From NCBI RefSeq assembly GCF_014174495.1, contig NZ_JACJHR010000012.1, forward strand, positions 62,001-126,000: a stretch of 64,000 nt of DNA, in the 5' to 3' direction. The position numbers and the translations under genes were made by a program. Below, in pieces: positions 55,617 through 64,000 of this stretch. The notes beneath the pieces were generated by a model that worked only from the letters and a program-made list of their open reading frames with translations, was not told the DNA's origin and ran no database searches. How positions within the stretch are numbered: position 1 is the stretch's first letter; each line of letters starts with the position of its first letter. Source of the DNA: Amycolatopsis echigonensis (GTDB lineage: Bacteria > Actinomycetota > Actinomycetes > Mycobacteriales > Pseudonocardiaceae).

Positions 55617-56115
55617 GGTCCTTGGAGAACCAGTGCTCGGCGTACTGGTCGTCGTTGAACGCCTCGACCTCCGCGTAGCCCATCGACGCGTACAGCGCGC
55701 GTGCCTCAACCAGGTCGTCTCGGGTGTCGAGCCGCATCCGGGACGAGCCCAGCCGCTTCGCCGCTTCTTCGGCCGCCGTGACGATCAGCTTCCCGCCGCC
55801 GTGCCCGCGATGTTCCGGGCGTACGTACACCTTCGTCAACGCGCTCAGCCCGGGCTCGACCATCCGCACGCCGACACAACCGGCCGGTTTCCCGTCCCGG
55901 TAGGCCATGAGGAACGCCCCGGTCGGCGCGACGAGCCCGTCGCTGGGCTCGTCGGCCAGCGCCGCGTCCACCTCGGCGGACGTGGCAGGGCGGCCGTAAT
56001 ACCGCGACGCGAGCTCGTCCAGGTACTCGCGCAGGATCGCCGCCGCGTCCGGGTGTCCGGGCGGGATTTCGCTGATCTTCCAGTCCACGTCCTTCATCTT
56101 GGGGAGGCCGTCCAC
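55609..56115 (-). CDS. GNAT family N-acetyltransferase
   Basis: 168 residues from GTG at 56115, preferred since GGGGAA precedes it; ATG at 56097 is the alternative (162 residues). GNAT fold: FLMAYRDGKPAGCVGVRMVEPG, the acetyl-CoA loop VRPEHRGHGGGKLIVTAAE, and ARALYASMGYAEVEAFND. Substrate unknown. Divergent from the small gene at 56172 and convergent with the MmpS-like gene. Confidence 0.88.
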   Translation of the reverse strand: MDGLPKMKDVDWKISEIPPGHPDAAAILREYLDELASRYYGRPATSAEVDAALADEPSDGLVAPTGAFLMAYRDGKPAGCVGVRMVEPGLSALTKVYVRPEHRGHGGGKLIVTAAEEAAKRLGSSRMRLDTRDDLVEARALYASMGYAEVEAFNDDQYAEHWFSKDLS

Positions 56116-56171
56116 CGATTTCCCCGGCAGGTACCGTGCGGTCCGGCAGGGGAACCGAACGAGGAGGCGAC

Positions 56172-56324
56172 ATGGACGGCAGCGAGAACGTAGACCAGCC
56201 GGGGGACAAGAAGACCGGCGGCAGCCATGCCGCGCCGGAGGGGGCTGGAGTGCACCCGCTGATCGATCTGTCGCGCGACCCGAACCCGGGCAAGCCCGAC
56301 CACGCGAAGCCGGACGAGGACTGA
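56172..56324 (+). CDS. Small acidic/basic hypothetical protein (50 aa)
   Basis: 50 residues, MDGSENVDQPGDKKTGG..., very hydrophilic, probably disordered, ending in a charged tail PDHAKPDED. Supported by a strong GAGGAGGCGAC ribosome-binding site and a terminator hairpin just after the stop. No family recognised. Confidence 0.6.
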   Translation: MDGSENVDQPGDKKTGGSHAAPEGAGVHPLIDLSRDPNPGKPDHAKPDED

Positions 56325-56331
56325 CCCGCGG

Positions 56332-56362
56332 CCGGCCCGGCGGGTGCACGCCGCCGGGCCGG
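56332..56362 (+). terminator. Terminator after the small gene
   Basis: 11-bp perfect GC stem (56332-56342 with 56352-56362), 9-nt loop. Confidence 0.65.
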
Positions 56363-56966
56363 GTCTCGCGGCTCCGCCCCCCGGTGAGGCCCCCCGGTGA
56401 GGTGATTGTCACCCCGGGGCGCGGTCCATTGTGGAACAGCCGGCGGCCCTTCTCCTTGCCGCTGAAGAATTTCTCTCGCGTTCTTAACGCCCCCGCGCGT
56501 CCCGCCGGAGCTCCCGGCGGCGGACGCCCGGCAGCCGCCCACTCCTTGGTCGCCGTGTCCCGGCAGGCGAACCCGAGTGCGCCCTGACCGCGGGAACCTC
56601 CCCGGGAATAGCGTCCCGCCGCGCGGCGTTCTGCATGCCGGGAAGTCCCGCGCGGCGCCGTCTCAAGGCCCCGATCTGGGGTTACGATGACCGGTCGGCG
56701 ACCGTAGCGACCCCCCGCCCGGACCGCTCCGCGAGTGGACGGGTATCTTTGGAGACCGTGCCCGGCAGGCGTCGGGCCGCTCCGCGTGCCGTTGGGCATG
56801 AGCGGGGTGCTTTCGCACCCGGTTCACCAGCCTCGCCGCGCGGGGTTCCGACGGAAAATCCCTCCGGGAAGTTACCGGTCGCGAGACCGTGACGCGGGCC
56901 GACACGCCCGACCGCGGGGACCGGTGAAGACACGAAGAAGCAAGATCACGACAGGAAGCTGGTCCA
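56363..56966 (+). other. Non-coding region upstream of rpsL
   Basis: About 600 bp with no supported gene. Contains a tandem CCCCCCGGTGAGG repeat (56376-56401) and candidate -10 boxes TACGAT (near 56683) and TATCTT (near 56746) without good -35 partners. The rpsL operon promoter should be here, leaving a 5' UTR of about 200-270 nt. Confidence 0.4.
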
Positions 56967-57341
56967 TTGCCCACGATCCAGCAGCTGGTCCGCAAGGGCC
57001 GCCAGGACAAGGCTGCCAAGCAGAAGACCGCGGCCCTCAAGGGGAGCCCGCAGCGTCGTGGCGTGTGCACCCGCGTGTACACCACGACCCCGAAGAAGCC
57101 GAACTCGGCCCTGCGCAAGGTTGCTCGTGTGAAGCTGACCAGCGGCATCGAGGTCACCGCATACATCCCCGGTGAGGGGCACAACCTCCAGGAGCACTCG
57201 ATGGTGCTCGTGCGCGGCGGTCGTGTGAAGGACCTGCCGGGTGTTCGGTACAAGATCATCCGCGGTTCGCTCGACACCCAGGGTGTGAAGAACCGCAAGC
57301 AGGCGCGCAGCCGGTACGGCGCGAAGAAGGAGAAGAGCTAA
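56967..57341 (+). CDS. rpsL: 30S ribosomal protein S12
   Basis: 124 residues; part of the decoding centre. Lys43 (in [11 protein letters not shown]) and Lys88 (GGRVKDLPG), the sites of classic streptomycin-resistance mutations, are wild type. The start codon is TTG at 56967 (GGAAG upstream), as shown by [12 protein letters not shown]. Its stop overlaps the rpsG start (TAATG). Confidence 0.97.
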   Translation: MPTIQQLVRKGRQDKAAKQKTAALKGSPQRRGVCTRVYTTTPKKPNSALRKVARVKLTSGIEVTAYIPGEGHNLQEHSMVLVRGGRVKDLPGVRYKIIRGSLDTQGVKNRKQARSRYGAKKEKS

Positions 57342-57811
57342 TGCCTCGCAAGGGTCCGGCGCCGAAGCGGCCGCTGATCTCCGACCCCGTCTACGCCTCC
57401 CCGCTGGTCACCCAGCTGGTGAACAAGGTGCTGAAGGACGGCAAGCGGTCCCTCGCCGAGCGCATCGTCTACGGCGCGCTGGAAGGCGCTCGCGAGAAGA
57501 CCGGCACCGACCCGGTCGTCACGCTGAAGCGCGCGCTCGACAACGTGAAGCCCACCATCGAGGTGAAGAGCCGCCGCGTCGGCGGTGCCACCTACCAGGT
57601 GCCGATCGAGGTCAAGCCCGGCCGCTCCACCACGCTGGCCCTGCGCTGGCTGGTCTCCTTCTCGCAGCAGCGCCGCGAGAAGACGATGATCGAGCGTCTG
57701 CAGAACGAGCTTCTGGACGCGAGCAACGGCCTTGGCGCCAGCGTCAAGCGCCGCGAAGACACGCACAAGATGGCCGAGTCGAACAAGGCCTTCGCGCACT
57801 ACCGCTGGTGA
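57341..57811 (+). CDS. rpsG: 30S ribosomal protein S7
   Basis: 156 residues. Binds the 3' major domain of 16S rRNA and contacts S12-side assembly. [23 protein letters not shown] start and the [16 protein letters not shown] helix are canonical. ATG at 57341 shares one base with the rpsL stop. A 7-bp GCCCGGC/GCCGGGC stem lies between this gene and fusA. Confidence 0.97.
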   Translation: MPRKGPAPKRPLISDPVYASPLVTQLVNKVLKDGKRSLAERIVYGALEGAREKTGTDPVVTLKRALDNVKPTIEVKSRRVGGATYQVPIEVKPGRSTTLALRWLVSFSQQRREKTMIERLQNELLDASNGLGASVKRREDTHKMAESNKAFAHYRW

Positions 57812-57874
57812 TGACCGCCCGGCTGCCGATAGAAGCCATGCCGGGCCCCACGTTCGAGACAGGGGAACATTCTC

Positions 57875-59974
57875 GTGGCACGTGAAGTGCTGACCGACCT
57901 CAACAAGGTCCGCAACATCGGCATCATGGCGCACATCGACGCCGGTAAGACCACCACCACCGAGCGGATCCTGTTCTACACCGGGATCAACTACAAGCTC
58001 GGCGAAGTCCACGACGGCGCCGCCACCATGGACTGGATGGAGGAGGAGCAGAAGCGAGGCATCACCATCACCTCGGCTGCCACCACCACCTTCTGGAACG
58101 ACTACCAGATCAACCTGATCGACACCCCCGGGCACGTCGACTTCACCGTCGAGGTGGAGCGCAACCTGCGGGTGCTCGACGGCGCGGTCGCGGTCTTCGA
58201 CGGCAAGGAAGGCGTCGAGCCGCAGTCCGAGCAGGTCTGGCGGCAGGCGGACAAGTACGACGTCCCGCGCATCTGCTTCGTCAACAAGATGGACAAGCTG
58301 GGCGCTGACTTCTACTACACCCTGAAGACCATCGAGGACCGTCTCGGCGTCCGGCCGCTGGCCATCCAGCTGCCGATCGGCGCGGAGAACGACTTCGAGG
58401 GCGTCATCGACCTGGTCCGGATGAAGGCCCTGGTCTGGCGCGGCGAGGTCAAGAAGGGCGAGGACTACGCCGTCGAGGACATCCCGGCCGAGCTGGCCGA
58501 CCGCGCGGCCGAGTACCGCGAGAAGCTGATCGAGGCCGTCTCGGAGACCGACGACGCGCTGATGGAGAAGTTCCTCGAGGGCGAAGAGCTGTCGCAGGAC
58601 GAGATCAAGAACGGCATCCGCCACCTCGTCGTCACCCGCGAGGCGTTCCCGGTCCTGGCCGGCTCCGCGTTCAAGAACAAGGGCGTGCAGCCGATGCTGG
58701 ACGCGGTCATCGACTACCTGCCGTCCCCGCTGGACGTGCCGCCGGTCGAGGGCCTGCTGCCGGACGGCGAGACCCCGGTCACCCGCCACGCGACGACCGA
58801 AGAGCCGTTCTCCGCGCTCGCGTTCAAGATCGCCGCGCACCCGTTCTTCGGCAAGCTGACCTACATCCGGGTCTACTCGGGCAAGGTCGCCGCCGGAGCG
58901 CAGGTCGTCAACGCGACCAAGGAGCGCAAGGAACGCATCGGGAAGATCTTCCAGATGCACTCCAACAAGGAGAACCCGGTCGACGAGGCCCTGGCCGGCC
59001 ACATCTACGCGGTCATCGGCCTGAAGGACACCACGACCGGGGACACCCTGGCGGACCCGCAGAACCCGGTGGTTCTCGAGTCGATGACCTTCCCGGACCC
59101 GGTCATCAAGGTGGCCATCGAGCCGAAGACCAAGGCCGACCAGGAGAAGCTCTCCCTGGCGATCCAGAAGCTCGCCGAGGAAGACCCCACGTTCCAGGTC
59201 AACCTGGACGAGGAGACCGGTCAGACGATCATCGCCGGCATGGGCGAGCTCCACCTCGAGGTGCTCGTCAACCGGATGAAGTCCGACTACAAGGTCGAGG
59301 CGAACATCGGCAAGCCGCAGGTCGCCTACCGCGAGACCATCAAGAAGACCGTGGACAAGCTCGACTACGTCCACAAGAAGCAGACCGGTGGTTCCGGCCA
59401 GTTCGCGAAGGTCATCGTGAAGCTGGAGCCGCTCGAGCGCACCGACGGTGCTCTCTACGAGTTCGACAACAAGGTGACCGGTGGCCGCGTGCCGCGGGAG
59501 TACATCCCGTCGGTCGACGCGGGCGCCCAGGACGCCATGCAGTACGGCGTGCTGGCCGGCTACCCGCTCGTCGGGTTGAAGTTCACCTTGTTGGATGGCG
59601 CGTACCACGAGGTCGACTCTTCCGAGATGGCGTTCAAGATCGCCGGTTCCATGGCGATGAAGGAAGCCGCGAAGAAGGCCGGCCCGGTCATCCTCGAGCC
59701 GATGATGGCCGTCGAGGTCACGACTCCCGAGGACTACATGGGTGACGTGATCGGCGACCTCAACTCCCGCCGTGGCCAGATCCAGGCCATGGAGGAGCGC
59801 GCCGGTACCCGTGTCGTCAAGGCACTGGTCCCGCTGTCGGAGATGTTCGGCTACGTCGGCGACCTGCGGTCCCGTACCCAGGGCCGGGCGAACTACTCCA
59901 TGGTGTTCGACTCCTACGCCGAGGTTCCCGCGAACGTCGCGAAGGAAATCATCGCGAAGGCGACGGGGGAGTAA
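57875..59974 (+). CDS. fusA: Elongation factor G
   Basis: 699-residue translocase GTPase. G1 loop [14 protein letters not shown] at about 18-31, RGITI switch [10 protein letters not shown]3 and NKMDK G4 all present; domains II-V follow, with [11 protein letters not shown] in domain IV. GTG at 57875 after GGGGAA. Cotranscribed with rpsL, rpsG and tuf. Confidence 0.98.
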   Translation: MAREVLTDLNKVRNIGIMAHIDAGKTTTTERILFYTGINYKLGEVHDGAATMDWMEEEQKRGITITSAATTTFWNDYQINLIDTPGHVDFTVEVERNLRVLDGAVAVFDGKEGVEPQSEQVWRQADKYDVPRICFVNKMDKLGADFYYTLKTIEDRLGVRPLAIQLPIGAENDFEGVIDLVRMKALVWRGEVKKGEDYAVEDIPAELADRAAEYREKLIEAVSETDDALMEKFLEGEELSQDEIKNGIRHLVVTREAFPVLAGSAFKNKGVQPMLDAVIDYLPSPLDVPPVEGLLPDGETPVTRHATTEEPFSALAFKIAAHPFFGKLTYIRVYSGKVAAGAQVVNATKERKERIGKIFQMHSNKENPVDEALAGHIYAVIGLKDTTTGDTLADPQNPVVLESMTFPDPVIKVAIEPKTKADQEKLSLAIQKLAEEDPTFQVNLDEETGQTIIAGMGELHLEVLVNRMKSDYKVEANIGKPQVAYRETIKKTVDKLDYVHKKQTGGSGQFAKVIVKLEPLERTDGALYEFDNKVTGGRVPREYIPSVDAGAQDAMQYGVLAGYPLVGLKFTLLDGAYHEVDSSEMAFKIAGSMAMKEAAKKAGPVILEPMMAVEVTTPEDYMGDVIGDLNSRRGQIQAMEERAGTRVVKALVPLSEMFGYVGDLRSRTQGRANYSMVFDSYAEVPANVAKEIIAKATGE

Positions 59975-60100
59975 TCCCCTCCGCTCGCGGGCTTAAGGAA
60001 CTCTCCTGACCGTCCGCAGCACGACGAAGAACGAATCGGGGGCCGGCAGCCACGTCGGCCCCCGGGCACAAAGCGAAATCCAGTCCAGGAGGACATTCCA

Positions 60101-61294
60101 GTGGCGAAGGCGAAGTTCGAGCGGAGCAAGCCGCACGTCAACATCGGCACCATCGGTCACGTCGACCACGGCAAGACCACGCTGACCGCGGCGATCACCA
60201 AGGTTCTGCACGACGCGTACCCGGAGCTGAACGAGGCCCGTGCGTTCGACCAGATCGACAACGCGCCGGAAGAGAAGCAGCGCGGTATCACGATCAACAT
60301 CTCGCACGTCGAGTACCAGACCGAGAAGCGTCACTACGCGCACGTGGACGCCCCCGGTCACGCTGACTACATCAAGAACATGATCACCGGTGCCGCGCAG
60401 ATGGACGGCGCGATCCTGGTGGTCGCGGCGACCGACGGCCCGATGCCGCAGACCCGCGAGCACGTGCTGCTGGCCCGCCAGGTCGGCGTGCCCTACATCG
60501 TGGTGGCGCTGAACAAGGCCGACATGGTCGACGACGAGGAAATCCTCGAGCTCGTCGAGCTGGAGGTCCGCGAGCTGCTGTCCTCGCAGGAGTTCCCGGG
60601 CGACGACGCGCCGGTCGTGCGCGTCTCCGGCCTCAAGGCCCTCGAGGGCGACCAGAAGTGGGCCGACGCCGTGCTCGAGCTGATGCACGCCGTCGACGAC
60701 AACGTGCCGGACCCGGTGCGCGACCTCGAGAAGCCGTTCCTGATGCCGATCGAGGACGTCTTCACCATCACCGGCCGCGGCACCGTCGTGACCGGTCGTG
60801 TGGAGCGCGGCCAGGTCAACGTGAACGAAGAGGTCGAGATCGTGGGTATCCGCGAGAAGTCGACCAAGACCACCGTCACCGGTGTCGAGATGTTCCGCAA
60901 GCTGCTCGACTCGGGCCAGGCGGGCGACAACGTCGGCCTCCTGCTGCGCGGCATCAAGCGCGAGGACGTCGAGCGCGGCCAGGTCGTCGTGAAGCCGGGC
61001 ACCACCACCCCGCACACCGAGTTCGAGGGCCGGGTCTACATCCTGTCCAAGGACGAGGGCGGTCGGCACACCCCGTTCTTCAACAACTACCGCCCGCAGT
61101 TCTACTTCCGCACCACGGACGTGACCGGCGTCGTGACCCTCCCCGAGGGCACCGAGATGGTCATGCCGGGCGACAACACGGACATCAGCGTCGTGCTGAT
61201 CCAGCCGGTCGCCATGGACGAGGGTCTGCGCTTCGCCATCCGCGAGGGTGGCCGGACCGTCGGCGCGGGCCAGGTTACCAAGATCATCAAGTGA
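60101..61294 (+). CDS. tuf: Elongation factor Tu
   Basis: 397-residue GTPase delivering aminoacyl-t[37 protein letters not shown] and NKADM are intact; domains II and III end in [10 protein letters not shown]. Start GTG at 60101 after AGGAGG. A hairpin follows. Confidence 0.98.
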   Translation: MAKAKFERSKPHVNIGTIGHVDHGKTTLTAAITKVLHDAYPELNEARAFDQIDNAPEEKQRGITINISHVEYQTEKRHYAHVDAPGHADYIKNMITGAAQMDGAILVVAATDGPMPQTREHVLLARQVGVPYIVVALNKADMVDDEEILELVELEVRELLSSQEFPGDDAPVVRVSGLKALEGDQKWADAVLELMHAVDDNVPDPVRDLEKPFLMPIEDVFTITGRGTVVTGRVERGQVNVNEEVEIVGIREKSTKTTVTGVEMFRKLLDSGQAGDNVGLLLRGIKREDVERGQVVVKPGTTTPHTEFEGRVYILSKDEGGRHTPFFNNYRPQFYFRTTDVTGVVTLPEGTEMVMPGDNTDISVVLIQPVAMDEGLRFAIREGGRTVGAGQVTKIIK

Positions 61295-61300
61295 TGTCGG

Positions 61301-61340
61301 CGCCCTGAATTCGGGTCACTACACCCCCGAGTTCAGGGCG
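61301..61340 (+). terminator. Hairpin after tuf
   Basis: 15-bp stem with one G-U pair (61301-61315 with 61326-61340), 10-nt loop; no T-run. Confidence 0.65.
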
Positions 61341-61696
61341 TCAACTCACGTGTGCGACACTATTCAGGTTGCTCGTCCTGGGGCGGCCGAATCCTTATCG
61401 GTTTTCAATCGACTGGGTTCCGGCCGCCCTGGCACGAGTGGCCACGGTCCGTGGAGCTCTTCCTTCGGGTGAGGCTAGCGGGCACAGGCCAGTAGGGACG
61501 ACCGCGTGTCGGCCCGCGGCCTCCTCACGTAGAGGAAGACCAGGCAAGACGACGATCCTTAGGGATCCGTCTGTGCGGCGGGCGCGACACGCCCGACCGC
61601 GTGGACCGGGGACAGGGCCGTTGAACTGCTGAAACCCGGGCTCCGGCCCAGGTTGACGAGACAAAGCGGCACGAGACGACAAGGAACGCAGCCACC
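61341..61696 (+). other. Leader region of the S10 ribosomal operon
   Basis: 356 bp with no gene. A 9-bp perfect dyad GGGCGGCCG/CGGCCGCCC (61381-61389 with 61421-61429) encloses 31 A/T-richer bases. No clear promoter hexamers. In other bacteria an S10 leader binds L4 (rplD is in this operon), but no such structure was identified. Confidence 0.4.
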
Positions 61697-62002
61697 ATGG
61701 CGGGACAGAAGATCCGCATCCGGCTCAAGGCCTACGACCACGAGGCGATCGACACCTCGGCGCGCAAGATCGTGGAAACGGTCACGCGCACCGGCGCCCG
61801 TGTTGTCGGGCCGGTGCCGCTGCCTACCGAGAAGAACGTTTACTGCGTCATCCGCTCGCCGCACAAGTACAAGGACTCGCGCGAGCACTTCGAGATGCGC
61901 ACGCACAAGCGTCTGATCGACATCCTCGACCCGACGCCGAAGACGGTGGACGCGCTCATGCGCATCGACCTCCCGGCGAGCGTCGACGTCAACATCCAGT
62001 AA
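61697..62002 (+). CDS. rpsJ: 30S ribosomal protein S10
   Basis: 101 residues; also NusE, the NusG-CTD partner in transcription-translation coupling. [19 protein letters not shown] start and [12 protein letters not shown] are canonical. First gene of the S10 operon; ATG at 61697 after AAGGAACGC. Confidence 0.97.
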   Translation: MAGQKIRIRLKAYDHEAIDTSARKIVETVTRTGARVVGPVPLPTEKNVYCVIRSPHKYKDSREHFEMRTHKRLIDILDPTPKTVDALMRIDLPASVDVNIQ

Positions 62003-62032
62003 GCGTTGGGCGAGCGGCGGAGATAAGAACTC

Positions 62033-62683
62033 ATGTCTGACAGGCAAATGAAGGGCATCCTGGGCACCAAGCTCGGCATGACCCAGGTCTTCGACGAGCA
62101 GAACCGGGTCGTCCCGGTCACTGTCGTCAAGGCCGGTCCGAACGTGGTGACCCAGGTCCGGACCACCGACAAAGACGGCTACGCGGCCGTGCAGCTGGCG
62201 TTCGGCGCGGTCGACCCGCGCAAGGTGAACAAGCCGCGCACCGGCCACTTCGACAAGGCGGGCGTGACGCCGCGCCGGCACCTCGCCGAGCTGCGCACCA
62301 CCGACGCCGAGACCTACGAGGTCGGCCAGGAGATCACCGCCGAGGTGTTCGAGGCCGGCACCACGGTCGACGTGACCGGTACCAGCAAGGGCAAGGGCTA
62401 CGCCGGTGTCATGAAGCGCCACGGCTTCAAGGGCCAGGGCGCGAGCCACGGTGCGCAGGCCGTGCACCGCAAGCCGGGTTCCATCGGCGGCTGCGCCACG
62501 CCGGGCCGCGTGTTCAAGGGCCTGCGCATGGCGGGCCGGATGGGTAGCGACCGGGTCACCACGCAGGGCCTGACCGTGCACGCGGTGCGTGCCGAGGACG
62601 GCCTGCTGCTGATCAAGGGCGCGGTGCCCGGTCCCAAGGGCGGCCTGCTGTTCGTGCGCAGTGCCGCGAAGGGTGGTAACTGA
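62033..62683 (+). CDS. rplC: 50S ribosomal protein L3
   Basis: 216 residues. [16 protein letters not shown] start, [18 protein letters not shown] loop and [11 protein letters not shown] are canonical for L3, which reaches the peptidyl-transferase centre. ATG at 62033 after GGAG; 30 bp after rpsJ. Confidence 0.97.
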   Translation: MSDRQMKGILGTKLGMTQVFDEQNRVVPVTVVKAGPNVVTQVRTTDKDGYAAVQLAFGAVDPRKVNKPRTGHFDKAGVTPRRHLAELRTTDAETYEVGQEITAEVFEAGTTVDVTGTSKGKGYAGVMKRHGFKGQGASHGAQAVHRKPGSIGGCATPGRVFKGLRMAGRMGSDRVTTQGLTVHAVRAEDGLLLIKGAVPGPKGGLLFVRSAAKGGN

Positions 62684-62685
62684 CG

Positions 62686-63375
62686 ATGACGAACGTCGAG
62701 CTGAAGACCCCGGCCGGTAAAGCCGACGGCACCGTCGAGCTCCCCGGGGAGATCTTCGACGTGCAGGCCAACGTCGCGCTGATGCACCAGGTCGTGGTGG
62801 GCCAGCTGGCCGCCGCGCGCCAGGGCACGCACGACACGAAGACCCGCGGTGAGGTCTCCGGTGGCGGCAAGAAGCCGTACCGGCAGAAGGGCACCGGTCG
62901 CGCCCGCCAGGGTTCGACCCGCGCGCCGCAGTTCGCCGGCGGTGGCGTCGTGCACGGCCCCACGCCGCGCGACTACACCCAGCGCACCCCGAAGAAGATG
63001 AAGGCCGCCGCCCTGCGTGGCGCCCTCTCCGACCGGGCTCGCGCCGGCCAGCTGCACGTCGTGACGGAACTGGTCACCGGCGAGAAGCCGTCGACCAAGA
63101 CCGCCAAGGCGGCGATCGCCGCCGCGACCCAGGCCAAGCGCGTTCTCGTGGTCCTGCACCGCGACGAGGAGCTCGCCTGGGTGTCCGCGCGGAACCTGCC
63201 GTACGTGCACCTGATCTGGGCTGACCAGCTCAACACCTACGACGTCCTGGTCAACGACGACGTCGTGTTCACCAAGGCCGCCTACGACGCGTTCGTGGCA
63301 GGTCCCGTCCGCGGGAAGGCCGTCAAGGCCCTCGCGCGTTCGAGCGAGGTTTCGGAAGGGAGTGACGAGAAGTGA
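62686..63375 (+). CDS. rplD: 50S ribosomal protein L4
   Basis: 229 residues. The long loop reaching the exit tunnel is present ([21 protein letters not shown]). In some bacteria L4 represses the S10 operon. ATG at 62686, two bases after the rplC stop; ends overlapping rplW. Confidence 0.97.
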   Translation: MTNVELKTPAGKADGTVELPGEIFDVQANVALMHQVVVGQLAAARQGTHDTKTRGEVSGGGKKPYRQKGTGRARQGSTRAPQFAGGGVVHGPTPRDYTQRTPKKMKAAALRGALSDRARAGQLHVVTELVTGEKPSTKTAKAAIAAATQAKRVLVVLHRDEELAWVSARNLPYVHLIWADQLNTYDVLVNDDVVFTKAAYDAFVAGPVRGKAVKALARSSEVSEGSDEK

Positions 63376-63683
63376 GCTCGGTCGCCATTCCGGACCCCCG
63401 CGACATCCTGCTCGCGCCGGTGATCTCCGAGAAGTCCTACGGGCTGCTCGAGGACCACAAGTACACGTTCATCGTCCGTCCGGACGCCAACAAGACCCAG
63501 ATCAAGATCGCGGTCGAGAAGGTGTTCGGCGTGAAGGTCGTCAGCGTCAACACGGCCAACCGCCAGGGCAAGCGGAAGCGGACTCGTACCGGCTTCGGCA
63601 AGCGCAAGGACACCAAGCGCGCCATCGTGACTCTTTCGCCTGAGAGCAAGGCGATTGAGATCTTCGGCGGACCCACCGCGTAA
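63372..63683 (+). CDS. rplW: 50S ribosomal protein L23
   Basis: 103 residues. Sits at the tunnel exit and docks SRP and trigger factor. [18 protein letters not shown] and [16 protein letters not shown] are canonical. GTG at 63372 overlaps the rplD stop by 4 bp. Confidence 0.97.
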   Translation: MSSVAIPDPRDILLAPVISEKSYGLLEDHKYTFIVRPDANKTQIKIAVEKVFGVKVVSVNTANRQGKRKRTRTGFGKRKDTKRAIVTLSPESKAIEIFGGPTA

Positions 63684-63698
63684 AGGACTGAGCTGAGT

Positions 63699-64000
63699 AT
63701 GGGCATCCGCAAGTACAAGCCGACGACCCCGGGTCGTCGCGGTTCGAGCGTCTCGGACTTCGCCGAGATCACCCGGTCCACGCCGGAGAAGTCGCTGCTG
63801 CGTCCGCTGAGCAAGACCGGCGGCCGCAACGCTTCGGGCAAGATCACCACCCGGCACAAGGGCGGTGGCCACAAGCGCGCCTACCGCGTGATCGACTTCC
63901 GTCGGCACGACAAGGACGGCGTGCCGGCCAAGGTCGCGCACATCGAGTACGACCCCAACCGCACCGCGCGCATCGCGCTGCTGCACTACGCCGACGGCGA
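63699..64000 (+). CDS. rplB: 50S ribosomal protein L2 (3' end outside window)
   Basis: First 100 residues of L2 ([20 protein letters not shown]... [15 protein letters not shown]), including [16 protein letters not shown]. The frame is open to the window edge. ATG at 63699, 15 bp after rplW. L2 is required for subunit association and peptidyl transfer. Confidence 0.96.
   Translation, partial: MGIRKYKPTTPGRRGSSVSDFAEITRSTPEKSLLRPLSKTGGRNASGKITTRHKGGGHKRAYRVIDFRRHDKDGVPAKVAHIEYDPNRTARIALLHYADG

Overview
The window is high-GC actinobacterial chromosome. The gene order thrT-metT-rpmG-hadA-hadB ... trpT-secE-nusG-rplK-rplA ... rplJ-rplL ... mkl/mce ... rpoB-rpoC ... rpsL-rpsG-fusA-tuf-rpsJ-rplC-rplD-rplW-rplB parallels the M. 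tuberculosis order, but the filler genes differ. Protein sequences and a repeated intergenic palindrome suggest a Pseudonocardiaceae member, most likely Amycolatopsis. That genus call is an inference from memory, not from a search.

Layout. 1-1006: the tail of a tyrosine recombinase abutting the 3' end of a tRNA-Tyr gene, probably the edge of an integrated element. 1125-11857: mixed housekeeping genes (YajQ-like protein, a frameshifted lipoprotein, a secreted beta-propeller protein, rfbA, lon with an HspR-type operator, a SAM methyltransferase with a deleted second copy, GNAT, and an EAL protein with a degenerate GGDEF domain). 11938-18655: tRNA-Thr, tRNA-Met, rpmG, hadA-hadB-like dehydratase genes, SGNH hydrolase, LLM oxidoreductase, tRNA-Trp, secE, nusG, rplK, rplA. 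18672-21856: alpha/beta hydrolase, a membrane protein, and rplJ-rplL behind an L10 leader with a terminator-like hairpin. 22243-33782: a complete MCE transport operon (ATPase, two permeases, six Mce proteins, two Mce-associated proteins) with mostly overlapping genes. 33802-35210: chorismate mutase and ADP-ribosylglycohydrolase. 35760-43542: rpoB-rpoC with a recognisable promoter and a perfect 12-bp inverted repeat between the two genes.

43556-50157 (minus strand) is an accessory block of type VII-secretion-like genes: YbaB/EbfC-like, EspC-like and a large WXG-type protein, with two paralogous membrane proteins, a third fragment of that family, and a decayed second copy of the WXG-type protein (nonsense codon, 1-nt deletion and internal deletion). 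50414-55616 (plus strand) is the most interesting part. A 26-residue peptide that resembles actinobacterial sulfur-gene leader peptides, apparently translated from a leaderless mRNA behind a perfect TTGACA, precedes an exported SBP56-like (methanethiol oxidase superfamily) protein, a CopD-like membrane protein with an exported C-terminal region, two small exported proteins and an MmpS-like protein. Together they suggest a sulfur-regulated, copper-linked envelope system. 56172-64000 returns to ribosomal and elongation-factor genes and runs off the edge inside rplB.
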